From Mesostigma viride (taxonomy: Eukaryota; Streptophyta; Mesostigmatophyceae; Mesostigmatales; Mesostigmataceae), in assembly GCA_009746045.1 (NCBI GenBank), contig RPFO01001837.1, forward strand, positions 15,001 through 79,000: a stretch of 64,000 bases of DNA, read 5' to 3'. The translations under genes and the position numbers were made by a program. Positions 10,081 to 21,568 of this stretch are shown here, one piece after another. Numbering within the stretch: position 1 is the first letter of the stretch; each line of letters opens with the position of its first letter. Below the pieces are notes generated by a model that worked only from the letters and a program-made list of their open reading frames with translations, made no database searches and had not been told where the DNA came from.

Positions 10081-11030
10081 GAGTAACTGCATGCATAGCA
10101 ACATTGGACCAGCTGTTCCTAGAACATCTGCAACCCTCAGCATGCAACAACCAACAGCAACTGACAACTGCCGACAGTGACAACGTTAGCAAGATGTGAC
10201 GCCATGTCCACTGGAGACCCCGATGTAATTTCAGGTGGTTCCCAGTCCTGCCGTGTACTTCACTTAATTCGGGGCCGCACACTTCGTTTGGTGCAGCAAG
10301 GGCTCGTGGCCGGTATGGTGGTAGCCGGTAGGCTTGATTGCCATGGATATCCGGCGTGGCGGAGGGGCCGCAGGGAGCGAGGCACCATGGAGGAGGCGAT
10401 GGAGCGATTGAAGAAATGTAGGCAGTAGCCCGGTGCCCAGCAGCAGCGGAAGTGGAAATATTGCTTGACGCGGTGCGTGCGGTGGGATGGGTAGGCACTG
10501 CCTGCCATCACCCGGACATTTCCTGTTACGGCACAGCCCGCAGTCGGCCATATTGGAGCAGACGGGCCTTGCTGCGAATCGAGGGCGTGATATTGCACGG
10601 GAAAAATCATGCCGAGAGTCTCAGGGCGTCTCGCATGGCGACAGCTGCAGCGTGAGGGCCGACAAGCTCGAGATGCAGGTCTCGTCGGTACATGTGGGCC
10701 ACTGGTGAGGTCGCCAATGTGATGGAGCCCTCTCCATCGTGCCAGTCGGACATCACTCAACAGCCAACAACGATCTTTTGTGCGACCAGCAGCCTCCGAA
10801 TTCCTTAAGTCCGGACTCCGGACGCAGCGCCCCTCTCCAACGGACTGCACGCGGAAATTTGAAATTCAGCCCGAAGGGCACGCGCCGCGCCAGAGCTGGC
10901 ACAGGAAGTGGACGTTGCACGTGAATTGGAGAACGCCACCGTGACAAAGACCAAGGCGATAACGGCAGGTACGCAGCCTTGGCAGCGCCATAATTTTACT
11001 TGGACACCATGCGCGGTGCTGTAGGCAGCC
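10081..11030. other. Unassigned interior of CACTA-2
   Basis: Several overlapping frames of 60-196 codons on both strands have no recognisable domain or consistent coding signal. I cannot support a gene. Confidence 0.3.
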
Positions 11031-11039
11031 ATATATATA

Positions 11040-11138
11040 TCATTGACATGGCTCTGTATATAGGTTTATAGCTGGGCGTTTGCTTTGGTTTGAGTGATTT
11101 CACTCTGCTGTAAGTAATTATATTTTTAATATATATAT
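11040..11138 (+). pseudogene. RLE-type LINE, copy E (3' end only)
   Basis: Only the last 100 bp of the LINE 3' UTR is present (GACATGGCTCTGTATATAGG to TAATTATATTTTTAAT). ATATATATATCATT lies on both sides (about 11026-11040 and 11135-11149), a 13-14 bp target duplication at a TA-rich site. This is an extreme 5' truncation. Confidence 0.7.
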
Positions 11139-11430
11139 CATTCACAGTGACTCGATGTAAAGTCGGGTGGTGTAATAGCGACATCACCGGGCCCGCTACG
11201 TTTTTTGTAGCGGGCCCGGCACCAACCAAGTGACGTGACTCTGCCAGATGATGATTTGATAACGCAGATGATTTGATAACGCAGTTCAGCATTATCAAAC
11301 GTGAACGTCAAGCACTCAATCGGCGAGTTTTTCGTGAGCCAGGAAGCGCTCTTCTCTAGGTATTCCTGTGGTTTCGCAGTTCCCTACATCTTGTGAGGTA
11401 CATAGGGACAGTTTAGGTGAGAATACCAGG

Positions 11431-12925
<1,495 letters not shown>

Positions 12926-12997
12926 CACTAGAACTATTTGACAATTCTTGACAAACAATTGTCAAAGTTTGTCAACACTCCGTTCCTAGTGTGGCAG
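12926..12997. repeat. CACTA-type terminus remnant
   Basis: CACTAGAAC (from about 12928) and GTTCCTAGTG (ending about 12995) face each other across about 70 bp filled with TTGACAA/TTGTCAA motifs. It looks like two fused ends of a different CACTA element after internal deletion. The ends are imperfect inverted repeats. Confidence 0.4.
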
Positions 12998-13007
12998 GGA
13001 GGATGGC

Positions 13008-13425
13008 ATGCCTGCACCAAGGAAGAGGAGGGGTAAGCAGCCTGCAGCAGAAACTGATTCCTCCATCTGCAGCGGCAGTGATAATGGTAGCCAAGAGGAT
13101 GTGGCTCCACCTAGCAGCGACAGTGATGACCCATGCAGCTACAATGCGTCTGAACCTGCACGGGGAAGCGTGGACGGAGGGGGAGAGGAAGGAGGCAGCC
13201 TGCAGCAGAAAATGCTGCTGATTCTGCCCGTGGTGGCGATGGCCGCGAGTATGCGGCTGAACCTACGCGGGGGAATCGTGGGCAGAGGGGGAGAGGGGGT
13301 AGGCAGCACAAGAATGTGGCTGAACCTAGCGGGGGCGACCTTGCACCAACGAGGAGAAGTGCAAGGGCGTATGGAAAAGTGAGCTACGCTGAAGCAGATT
13401 GTAGCAACTCGTCTAGTGACTGAAA
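13008..13425 (+). pseudogene. Short basic/acidic ORF, frameshifted
   Basis: MPAPRKRRGKQPAAETDSS starts at 13008 and continues through Ser/Asp-rich sequence. After a frame change near 13210 the natural continuation appears to be QRGRGGRQHKNVAEPSGGD, ending APTRRSARAYGKVSYAEAD and NSSSD before a TGA at about 13423. Low-complexity charged sequence of this sort occurs at the N- or C-termini of DNA-transposon proteins. The function is not recognised. Confidence 0.4.
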
Positions 13426-13539
13426 TTGATGTTCTTATTAAACTTGAAGAGCTGTACTCCAACTGCACAAGAAATTATTATAATTTGTAATCAAAGTGAT
13501 TTCTGGTTGCGTGGTATGAATGCGATTTCTCTGTGTGCA

Positions 13540-13885
13540 TGAGGTTTCTCAGTTTTTCTCAGGCCTTAAGTTTCCCAGATATTCTCAGTCTCAGATTTTC
13601 TCAGGCAGCAACCTGAGAAAAAACCGGGCGCCTGAGAAATTTCGTTCCTGAGAAAAAAAAATCTCAGGCCAGGCGACTTTCTCAGGCTGATCTCAGTTTT
13701 TTCTCAGTTTTCTCAGTTTTCTCAAGTGATTTTCTCAGTTTTCCTGAGAAAACTGAGATTTTTCTCAGTTGATCTCAGGAAATCTCAGGAAATCTCAGGA
13801 CATCTCAGGAAATCTCAGGAAATCTCAGGCAGCCTTCCTGAGAAAACTGAGAAAACTGAGAAAAACTGAGAAAAATCTCAGATCT
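13540..13885. repeat. Right subterminal repeats of CACTA-2
   Basis: CTCAGTTTTCTCAG and ATCTCAGGAAATCTCAGG runs lie in both orientations, complementary to the left end. Confidence 0.8.
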
Positions 13886-13897
13886 GAGTTCCTAGTG

Positions 13898-14602
13898 TGG
13901 TAATTCCAGCAGCGGAGCCAATCATGTCGACTAAGAAGTCCGCAGCTGATGCGGAAACTGTGCGAAGGTCAATAGATTAATTTGGATTCCATGAGACTGC
14001 GCTGGTAGTCAGTCAGCGGCCCACCGCCTAGGGCGCTGCATGGCGCTGCCTTCGGCTTGGTGCGCGGCCCTTTTTTGTTATGGGCCAGCGAGGGATATAA
14101 GGGTGACGCGCGGCCGGCTAATTTCTTGCGTTCCGGAAGAAAATATATTTGCAAAATTCCCACAAAAGGAACCGAGTATCGGAAAGGCGTCTCGGCTGGC
14201 AGTGGCAGTGCCTGGCCTTGTCGTCTCTCCCTGCTCAGCACCCGGCAGGTAGCGGTTCAAACCCTGGTGGCGTCGGAATGCGAATTTTCTGGGTTTTTAT
14301 CCGGAATAATATTTTGCTGAGGCGGCTCCGCGGATTCGCTAACCTTTTATTGTCGGGCCCCTTAGGGGGGTATTATAGCCTTGTGCGGGCTGAGTCGCCA
14401 TGAAGGAGATGTTGCGACACGCCCCACTTTGTGGTCTTTTATGGAAGCGGCTACCCTCGAGGCTGCTCGGAAGAGGGGGGGGGGTCTTCTCCTTTTCTTT
14501 GTTCACTGTTATTGGGGCATGCAACAGTGATCCTATCAAGTTTTGTTTCCTGAGCGGCGACAGTGCGGGGGAGGGTAATGGCGCCAGGGACTGGGGTGGA
14601 TC
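13898..14602. other. Internal region of the non-autonomous element, right part
   Basis: A short frame starts at 13924 (MSTKKSAADAETVRRSID) and stops after 18 codons. GGTTCAAACCC at about 14256-14266 matches the tRNA-type B box, but no convincing A box precedes it. A few 70-94 codon frames lack recognisable motifs. Confidence 0.35.
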
Positions 14603-14723
14603 GGGGGGCTCTTGCTCCTGCATGCGAGGGAGACGAGATGACTACTTAAACCTGCCTTTGGCAGGGGCTCTACTCATTGTTTTCAATCAAATGCTGGTTT
14701 TCTTGGGAGCTCAAGTGTCATAA
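14603..14723 (+). repeat. Repeat B1 of the non-autonomous element
   Basis: 121 bp, GGGGGGCTCTTGCTCCTGC to CAAGTGTCATAA, identical to 15206-15326. Confidence 0.85.
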
Positions 14724-14748
14724 TCGGATTTCTCTGAAAATAGTTTAT

Positions 14749-15187
14749 TAAACAGCATGCGGGAAAGAAAGGGCCGCCACAACCTTGTGGCTGTACATGC
14801 AGAAAGGCTTGTTAGACGAATGGGGACGGCTTGTTGTTTACTGGGGAATCCTACTGGCAACTAGCTTTGCCTTTTGTAAGTCAGGCGCCGTTTGTTTGAA
14901 CGGCCGGCCATGTGTTGAATGCTGACGGAAGTTGCGTCAAAAAGCTGTAATAAAATCTGATGTAACCAGCACTCACCAATTGATTGGTGTGCTGCTTGGT
15001 TGGGTAGTGTGTTCAGGGTTGCATTCGAAGAGTACACATGGCCTGACAGCTCAGACGTGTGACAGATGAGCTGGCTGGCTGAATTATTAAATTGTCAGCG
15101 TTAGGATATTTCTGGTTTTGCCGTTTTCTATTTTGACGGTAGGTTTGATAAGCATGGTCGGCGGGTTGTGACCCGTAATTGTTTCTT
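14749..15187 (+). repeat. Repeat A2 of the non-autonomous element
   Basis: Second copy of the 439-bp repeat. The only difference I see from A1 is AGGTTTG for AGGCTTG near 15143. Confidence 0.85.
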
Positions 15188-15205
15188 CCCACCCATCCCA
15201 CCCTT

Positions 15206-15326
15206 GGGGGGCTCTTGCTCCTGCATGCGAGGGAGACGAGATGACTACTTAAACCTGCCTTTGGCAGGGGCTCTACTCATTGTTTTCAATCAAATGCTGG
15301 TTTTCTTGGGAGCTCAAGTGTCATAA
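15206..15326 (+). repeat. Repeat B2 of the non-autonomous element
   Basis: Second copy of the 121-bp repeat. The Copia-1 LTR resumes immediately after it (TACAAGCCTCAAG from 15329). Confidence 0.85.
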
Positions 15327-15455
15327 CATACAAGCCTCAAGTGTGTGAGCGCTGTAACATTATCCAATTTTAACAAAGCTCTGTTTCCAACCATATTCAC
15401 ACATTGCTGCATTGCAACCATATCCTTCACATTGCGTTTGCTAAGAACGTTAACT
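15327..15455 (+). repeat. Copia-1 5' LTR, downstream part
   Basis: Continues the LTR from TACAAGCCTCAAGTGTGTG to the terminus GAACGTTAACT at 15455. The internal region starts with CAAATTACAACCAGTC, shared with Copia-2. No standard TGG-starting primer-binding site adjoins it. Confidence 0.85.
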
Positions 15456-15548
15456 CAAATTACAACCAGTCTCAGTGGAGCGGCCAGGAGGGTCGTTGCT
15501 GGTTGCGGTGTGCAGCGTTGACGACGCGAGGAGCTCGTCCGGTGGTGA

Positions 15549-16469
15549 ATGGTGCAGGAAGAACAACGGCAGCAGGATTTCCGGTTTCGGCAGTCTGCTG
15601 GGGGTTCGATTTCGCCTGAATTGCGTCGTGTCGTTCGAGATCTATCTTTATTGCTTGCAGATCGTCCGCCTGTTAATCGCAGCTTCGTGCAATTCGTCGA
15701 CGACCAGGTCGAAGATTGGGAGCGAATTCTGCGGCACGTCCAAACCATCGTCATTCCGGAGCACCGGAGCATCGACGACCTCGAGCAAGAGCTTCACGGT
15801 TTGGTCGGCATCCAGACGGTGATTACAGCAGTCGCTGAGCGGGTGCGGACGGAGTTGGCGGCGAGGCGAGGAGAGGCTGCGGAGGCAGCTGGCGCAGTGC
15901 GACACGAGTTCGTGCCGGCAGCAGCGGTTGCGGGTGTACCACGTACTGTCGCAGGCGTAATCGGCGACGAGGGTGTTGCAGCGGGACCAGTTAGGCGTGA
16001 ACGACGCGGAGCGGAGCATTACAGGCGGCTTGCAGAGGTCGGGGCGACAGCGGAAGCCATCACCGGAGGACAGCGCGCGGCAAGAGTCGGCAGGTTTCCG
16101 GAGCGAGCAAGGGTTCCTTTTCAGGAACTGCCCCAACCCCTTCGCGTTCGTGTGACGCGTTGGGACGAGTTTGCCCCTCTTGGTTACGATAGTGACCTTG
16201 AGGTGGGAGCAGGGGGCGTCGCTGGGCTAGGCGACGAGGCACTTGGCGACCACGAGGTGCCAAGATACAATCCGCGGGGTGCCAACGACGGGTTGTCACC
16301 TGTCTACTATACCAACGGTGACGATTCTGTCATCGCGGGCCGACAGCGGGTCGACGACGGCGCAGCGGGTAGCAGGGTGCCAGAGCTGATTGTGGTGAGC
16401 GACAGCGACAGCGACAGCGACAAGGAGAACCAGGACGCGCCTGGGGCCAACCGTGGTGGTCTTGCCTGA
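15549..16469 (+). CDS. Copia-1 ORF1, extra protein upstream of gag
   Basis: This is a 306-codon intact frame from ATG (MVQEEQRQQDFRFRQSAGG) to TGA. The N-terminal third is predicted helical (RSIDDLEQELHGLVGIQTV, AERVRTELAARRGEAAEAAG). The C-terminus is acidic (SDSDSDSDKENQ). It has no similarity to known Copia Gag, protease or envelope that I can recognise. The same ORF is in Copia-2 at 44777, frameshifted, so it belongs to the family rather than being chance. It ends 100 bp before gag, in the same frame but separated by stops. How gag is translated from a transcript with this ORF first is not visible; a splice-acceptor-like TTTCTTGTTCAG precedes gag at about 16492-16503. Confidence 0.75.
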   Translation: MVQEEQRQQDFRFRQSAGGSISPELRRVVRDLSLLLADRPPVNRSFVQFVDDQVEDWERILRHVQTIVIPEHRSIDDLEQELHGLVGIQTVITAVAERVRTELAARRGEAAEAAGAVRHEFVPAAAVAGVPRTVAGVIGDEGVAAGPVRRERRGAEHYRRLAEVGATAEAITGGQRAARVGRFPERARVPFQELPQPLRVRVTRWDEFAPLGYDSDLEVGAGGVAGLGDEALGDHEVPRYNPRGANDGLSPVYYTNGDDSVIAGRQRVDDGAAGSRVPELIVVSDSDSDSDKENQDAPGANRGGLA

Positions 16470-16571
16470 GTGGTAACACTTGGCACTTTCCTTTCTTGTT
16501 CAGTAGCTTATATTGCTTTAATTACTGCTTGGCCACTTGGCTGGCTGTAGCAGATCTGAACAGAGGCCATC

Positions 16572-17762
16572 ATGGATGAGGGAGCTATTGACCAACAAGC
16601 ACGCTTTATGGGCTTTGCGCGGCGCGGCGCTGGGCTGGATGGACGAGATGGACGCGATGGACGCGGTGGACGCGATGGACGCGGGGACGGCCAGGCGCTG
16701 GGAGACCAGGCTGCGGTGCCAGATGATCAGAGCCAAGGATCGCAGGGCGGTCAGAACGCGCCAGCCGCAGATCAAGCGGCGCCTAAGCGACCGACCGTGG
16801 CTGAGGGGTACGCGGTGCTAGGCCAGTTTCAGTCCATCAAGGACAATTGGCAGCCCCGGGACGCTGAGAGGATGTTAGAGGACATGAACTTGTACACGGA
16901 GATATACACCGGTGACAAGCTTCGCATCCTAGCGTCTAGTGCCTACATAAGGCAGTCGGCGAGGCGGCGGCTGTTCAAGTTTGTTCGGGAGCGACATGCG
17001 GCGGGGGACACCTGGGCGGCGTTTATGACGCGACTCAGGGTGTTCCTGAGTGACAAGAGGACCATAGATGGGTCCCACCTGAAGCAAGAATACCTGGACT
17101 ACAAGCCCATCAAGGGGCAGCTAGTGGTCCACGCCTTTGAAGACTTCGTCAAGCTGAGGGAGGACGCCATGGCCAAGGGATTCTTCGTTGCAGATCGGAT
17201 GGCCATGGGCGACTTTCTCAAGTCGCTGCAGCTGGATCCGGTCACCATGGATAATGTGACCATCCACATGCGACAGGTCCATGGCTGGGCAGCCATGACG
17301 GACCAGTTGTATGAGTGTTTCAGCGGCAAGTACGTGGGTGGTAAGCGCCCTCGTCAGGGTGACGAGGAGGCCGCTGAACCTACGGTTAAGTCCATGAGGG
17401 GATCGGGCCACGGGGGCCCAGCGCCCTCGAGAGGGCCTGAGACCTCTTCAAGGGGTCGAGGAAGGTCCAGGAGGGGGCGTGGCAGAAGGGCTGGACGGGG
17501 GACCCCGCCGAAGTCGGGACATCCACAGTCCCAGTTTGACTTCAAGAGGGTGGGTGGTCCTCCCAAGGCTGGGCCCAGCAGTGGGACCTCACGGGACATC
17601 AGTCAGGTGGAATGTTATTTCTGCCAGGGGAAGGGTCACTTCAGGAATGAGTGTCCCTCGTACCTGAGGCAGGAAGGTCAGAGCAAGCCAGCTCAGGGTG
17701 GCAGCAAGGACAAGGCTGGTCCATCCCAGGATAAGGGCAAGGGCAAGGCTGCTGATCATTGA
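16572..17762 (+). CDS. gag: Copia-1 Gag
   Basis: 396 codons, starting MDEGAIDQQARFMGFARRG. A GRDGRDGR-type repeat lies at residues 18-37. The central helical region (YAVLGQFQSIKDNWQPRD to QLYECFSGKYVGG) matches the size and position of a Copia capsid domain. An RG-rich basic stretch precedes a CCHC zinc knuckle, CYFCQGKGHFRNEC, at about residues 348-361. The ORF ends KGKAADH and TGA. In this copy pol follows in the same frame after that single TGA. Gag assembles the cytoplasmic particle in which reverse transcription occurs. Confidence 0.9.
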   Translation: MDEGAIDQQARFMGFARRGAGLDGRDGRDGRGGRDGRGDGQALGDQAAVPDDQSQGSQGGQNAPAADQAAPKRPTVAEGYAVLGQFQSIKDNWQPRDAERMLEDMNLYTEIYTGDKLRILASSAYIRQSARRRLFKFVRERHAAGDTWAAFMTRLRVFLSDKRTIDGSHLKQEYLDYKPIKGQLVVHAFEDFVKLREDAMAKGFFVADRMAMGDFLKSLQLDPVTMDNVTIHMRQVHGWAAMTDQLYECFSGKYVGGKRPRQGDEEAAEPTVKSMRGSGHGGPAPSRGPETSSRGRGRSRRGRGRRAGRGTPPKSGHPQSQFDFKRVGGPPKAGPSSGTSRDISQVECYFCQGKGHFRNECPSYLRQEGQSKPAQGGSKDKAGPSQDKGKGKAADH

Positions 17763-18325
17763 CTTGAGCCTGCACACATCCCTGAACCCTGGAGGGTGCC
17801 CCCAGGGGTGTGTAACGTAGCTGCTAGTGACGGCAGTGAGGGGCAGCCCCATGCTCTAGTGATAGAGCCTATTGGACACGATGGGGCAAGCTTGGTTACC
17901 ACAGAGAGTATGCCAGCTGTAGCTGCAGTGGTTACTCGCCAACGTGCCCGCCATGGCGGTGCTGAGCCTGAGGTAGGACCTGGTGATGTGGACCCAGGTG
18001 GATCTCAGAAGCATTCTGACCGTGCAGGACTGGCACAGGATGGTCAGGATGAGGATAGGGCTGGAGACAGTCTGACAGGCACGACCCTGGTGCCTCCTGT
18101 ACATAAGGGATCTGTACATACCTTGAGTGCTAATAATGACAATAAAAGGTTTTCTCTCTTGTATGACATTGCCTCAAGGTTGCATACCATGTTTGGCCAT
18201 GCAGCTCAGTCTTTGCAAGTTGCTAGACGGCTGGGAGGAAGTGAGTTGTACTCCATCTGCCAACAGGTTGCTCAAGCTTGCAAGTGCAGGCTAGTTGCTA
18301 GAAAGCCCAAGCAGTCTCATGCCAG
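17763..18325 (+). pseudogene. pol: Copia-1 pol, part 1 (linker and integrase zinc region)
   Basis: This is in frame with gag after one TGA (TGA CTT GAG). It encodes a Pro/Gly-rich linker and then the integrase zinc-binding segment (SRLHTMFGHAAQSLQVARRL, then SICQQVAQACKCRL), equivalent to the gag-pre-integrase HHCC region. The frame is cut at 18325 by the gypsy insertion and resumes at 29052. Confidence 0.85.
18322..18325. repeat. Target-site duplication of the gypsy element (left), CCAG
   Basis: Repeated at 29048-29051. Copia-2 has a single CCAG at the same codons (47523). Confidence 0.85.
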
Positions 18326-19465
18326 TGTCACGGACGCGCGCTATATGTCATCCGGGCGCCCACTATGCACAAGACCGGTGACGTGCGCAAGGAATTTGTC
18401 TTCTACGCATTTTCGACAAAGGCTAGTGACCGGGGGGGGACACTAGCACTTGCAGCATAAGAGCGGACGAAAGTGTACGTGCACGCGCGCCGGGCCAGGC
18501 ACAGCTGGGCGCGCAGCACTGACTTGAGCGGACGGCAGCACAAGTGTGCAGCGTCGAGAGGATCATACGCGTGTTAGTGGACAGCTGGAGCTGAAGCTGG
18601 ACTGCTGGACTTCAACAGCGCCGAGGCTATTGACAGGCCAGGTGTCTTTGTGGTGTAGAATAGCGGGTCAACGTTATGAGGACTGGACAGAAAATGGAAA
18701 AGGACAATTTGCGGTGCGGAGCCAGATCGCTGGAATGAATGCGAAATCGCTGGCAGCCCTAAAAAGGGATTTCTTCTAGAAAGGAACGATTAGACGCAAT
18801 GTTTGCTGGGCCACTCACACGCAAGGTGTGAGCGTGCAGATTGTCTGAAGGATATTATGCTTCGACCTTGCTGGACGTGACTCAATGTCGGACATTCCCA
18901 GGGACAGAAATGCCGGAGCCTCTAGGAGATGAGATCGGCAACAGGGTAGCAATTTAGATTTGTCGGGATGCCTTCCTGCTTTTGTTGGCATGTGTGGTAG
19001 AAAGCCAGGACGGCAACTGGAATGCGGTTTCTATTCGCATGGTTCAGGCAGCAAGATAGTTTTGGCATTCCTGGCTGGACTGACAAGTGTGGCGTGTGTC
19101 ATGCGTGTGGCATGACGAATGGTTTGGTTCATAGTCGAAGAGGACTCTCACGCAGCGTGTAGTCTCTTCGAGTCTCTCGTTAGTGGCCTTCGTGTTTCTC
19201 CCTTTCCTTGGGAGCAAGGCCGGTAGCATGTCATGGAGCGCTGCCTAACTGCGGGCTCGTGAGCATGGAGTGCATCGATATTGAGACTATCAACGTGTTG
19301 TAATTGTATTAACTTTCTCAATAAACTCCGCATGTGCGGCTTCATCATCAGACTGTGCAAAGTATGTGTTTTGAAAGCATTATTCTATAGCAGGGGAGGC
19401 AATAAGGTGGTTATCAGGCACGAGGGACAGTTCCTTGTCCTCGGCTGAGAGCCCTCCTTTCTTTA
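18326..19465 (+). repeat. Gypsy repeat A1 (LTR-like)
   Basis: 1140 bp, more than 99% identical by eye to 27778-28914. AATAAA lies at 19320-19325, followed by a GC-rich stretch, as expected for an R region. A 77-codon frame inside is conserved only because the repeats are nearly identical. Just downstream (from about 19472) are two small hairpins, AGACTACC/GGTAGTCT and AGCCAA/TTGGCT. Confidence 0.85.
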
Positions 19466-19790
19466 CTCGAAGAGACTACCCGGTAGTCTGCTTCCTTCTG
19501 TTCGAAGCCAAGACGTTGGCTTTAGTGTTTAGCAACCATCAGCAGTACAGGGAACGGCCTGGCTGACAGTTTGTAAAGGAAGTGTCTTGAGACAGATTTT
19601 AAGAAAATAGAACTAGCCAGAATTTGCTGGCTCTTGTCTTTTTCTGGCAGGCTAGTCGAGTCGTTATCCTTGACACCTGTTATAAAGCCTTTGGTTGTTG
19701 CTTCTTCTCAGCGAAACCTAGGCTTGTTGGTTCTTGTTTTGCCCATCGGTCAGCTGGTGCATGCCACTGACGCGAGCGCAGACTCGAGCC
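19466..19790 (+). other. Gypsy 5' leader
   Basis: Non-coding leader between repeat A1 and the gag start. It begins with hairpin-forming sequence and is absent from the 3' copy of the repeat. No primer-binding site is identified with confidence. Confidence 0.5.
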
Positions 19791-21568
19791 ATGGCAGATG
19801 CAAATAGAGCAGATGCCGACACGTCCGCTCCGGGGTCGAATGGCGGGATTCCTCCCGCCGTACCCGCAGTGGGTGAGAGTCGCGACCAAGAAGCGCCGCT
19901 GAGTATGGTGGCGCTGTTCGCGCAGATGCAAGCGCAGATGCAGCAACAGTCGCAACAGTTGCAGCAGCAATTGGCGCTGCAGATGCGGGAAGTGACCGAC
20001 AGATTGGTGGCCGTAGAGGGTCGTCATCTGCAGTCCACACCATGGGACGGGCAGGCATCGATGCCGGGCCCCAGTGGTGTTGCCGCGGAGCCGAGGGAGC
20101 GGGACCAGCCGCCAACCTCAGGTAATGCGGCGGGAAGGGCTTCGATGGAACCGGGGGTTTTGGCTGGGTCGCTAACCCAACACGACTTGCTTGGTGAGGC
20201 GGATGGTCAGCCACGGGGCGAGTATACGCTGGCGCCCAGGCGCCTGCCTTTCGATCAAGCGCGAGACGGATTGCACGAGGAGAACGGGGCAGGGCTGGCG
20301 CGCGCGATGGACCCACACAGGGTGCACCAGGACGCATGCTGCCAGGCGGGGCCTCAATTCCGTTTGGGCGAGGCGGTGGGGCGCTGACCGGCGGGTCGAC
20401 TGCACGGTGGTCAAGTGTGCCAATCGGGCGCATTCCGCCCATGGAGGACATAACCACGCCGCTGGCTTTCCGAGTACGGGAGGCAGCACGACCAAGCACG
20501 CTGGCGCAGGGACGCGCAGCTCAGCGACCGCCGGAGGATGCCGATGGGGTGCAGTACCCGCAAAGGGTGCGCCTCATACCGGAAGGCGCGAAGATGCCCA
20601 CCCTACCACGGGTGGACATGCGCGAGAAGTTCTCCACAACCGGCAATCTGGCCACGCTGGCGCAGGCCTACAACGCGTACAAGTCATGGATTGATCTGCA
20701 ATACATGACTACGCAAGGCGCTGTAATGCATGAGTTTGTGATGAACAACATGCATTTTTTCTTTCACGGCCTTACGCTGAGGCGAGTGGCTAGGCTGGTG
20801 GAGCAGTGGAGAGAGGTCTCGCTGTACACGCGTCACACGGACGTGTGGTTCGGCTTCGACGGGCGTGGCCAGCCCGACTATGACAACATCATGTATGGTG
20901 TCGACCCTGCCGAGGAACTGTGGGGCCTCCTTCGCCAGGAATACCCGGTGGAGACCATCAAGGCAGAGCGTGAGTGGCGCAGTTTCAAGATAGCCGAGGG
21001 TGAAACCCCGGAGCAATCTTACGAGCGCCTCATGGAGTTCGCCGGCGAAGTGGAGGACTGGTCCGAAAAGCTGGCGTGTCAGAAATGGCTGCAAGCGCTA
21101 GGCTCCAAGGAGATGGAGCTGCCCACGCCGCCCAACGGCCAGCCGTGGCGATTGCGGTCACTGTGCATTGAGGTCAGGGCCATGATGCGACGACACGCGC
21201 AAGGCCGGATCTCGGTAAGCACGGTGGTGGCCGAGCTGCAGGCCAAGGTCGACGCGCTGACCAAGGCCAAGTCGGGTGAGTCGTCTGCCACAAGACAAGC
21301 GCGCCCGCAAGGCGGCCACGGTGCTAGCAGGAACCAAGGGGGGTCTCGCAACGCCTCATCGCATGATGCAACCCAGGGTAACGCCGCTGGCGGCAACAAA
21401 GACGCTGCCGCCCCGACGCGAGCTGGGGGGGCACGTCCTCACAGACGGGTACTAGGACGGATGCGCGCAAATCGGGCTGCTTCCTTTGCGACAAGGATGG
21501 GCACCTTAGTCGCGAGTGTCCAAGCCGCTGCACGAAGCCGCATGGGGCAGACACGAAGTGGCACCTGA
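19791..21568 (+). CDS. gag: Gypsy Gag, spread over three frames
   Basis: ATG at 19791 (MADANRADADTSAPGSNGG) opens an N-terminal region with a Gln-rich coiled coil (QMQAQMQQQSQQLQQQLAL). This frame closes at 20387. The capsid-like core continues in a second frame (20336-21568) with the retrotransposon Gag pattern (WREVSLYTRHTDVWFGF to PEQSYERLMEFAGEVEDW). The CCHC zinc knuckle CFLCDKDGHLSREC (about 21478-21519) lies in a third frame, the pol frame, open from 21382. Each step is a -1 change. The second step coincides with a run of seven G at 21425-21431, a candidate slippage site. The first step may be a mutation. All the parts needed for a Gag are present. Confidence 0.75.

Noticed and set aside
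15404-15822. Alternative starts and frames overlapping Copia-1 ORF1
   Set aside because: They are out of frame with the 306-codon ORF that is conserved in Copia-2.
18546-18779. 77-codon frame conserved in both gypsy A repeats (also 27995-28228)
   Set aside because: The repeats are nearly identical at all positions, so conservation says nothing about coding; it has no motif.
18326-19465. Gypsy repeat A as an independent DNA transposon or solo LTR
   Set aside because: It occurs only at the two positions expected for one element, has AATAAA as in an R region, and one set of target duplications encloses the whole 10.7 kb.
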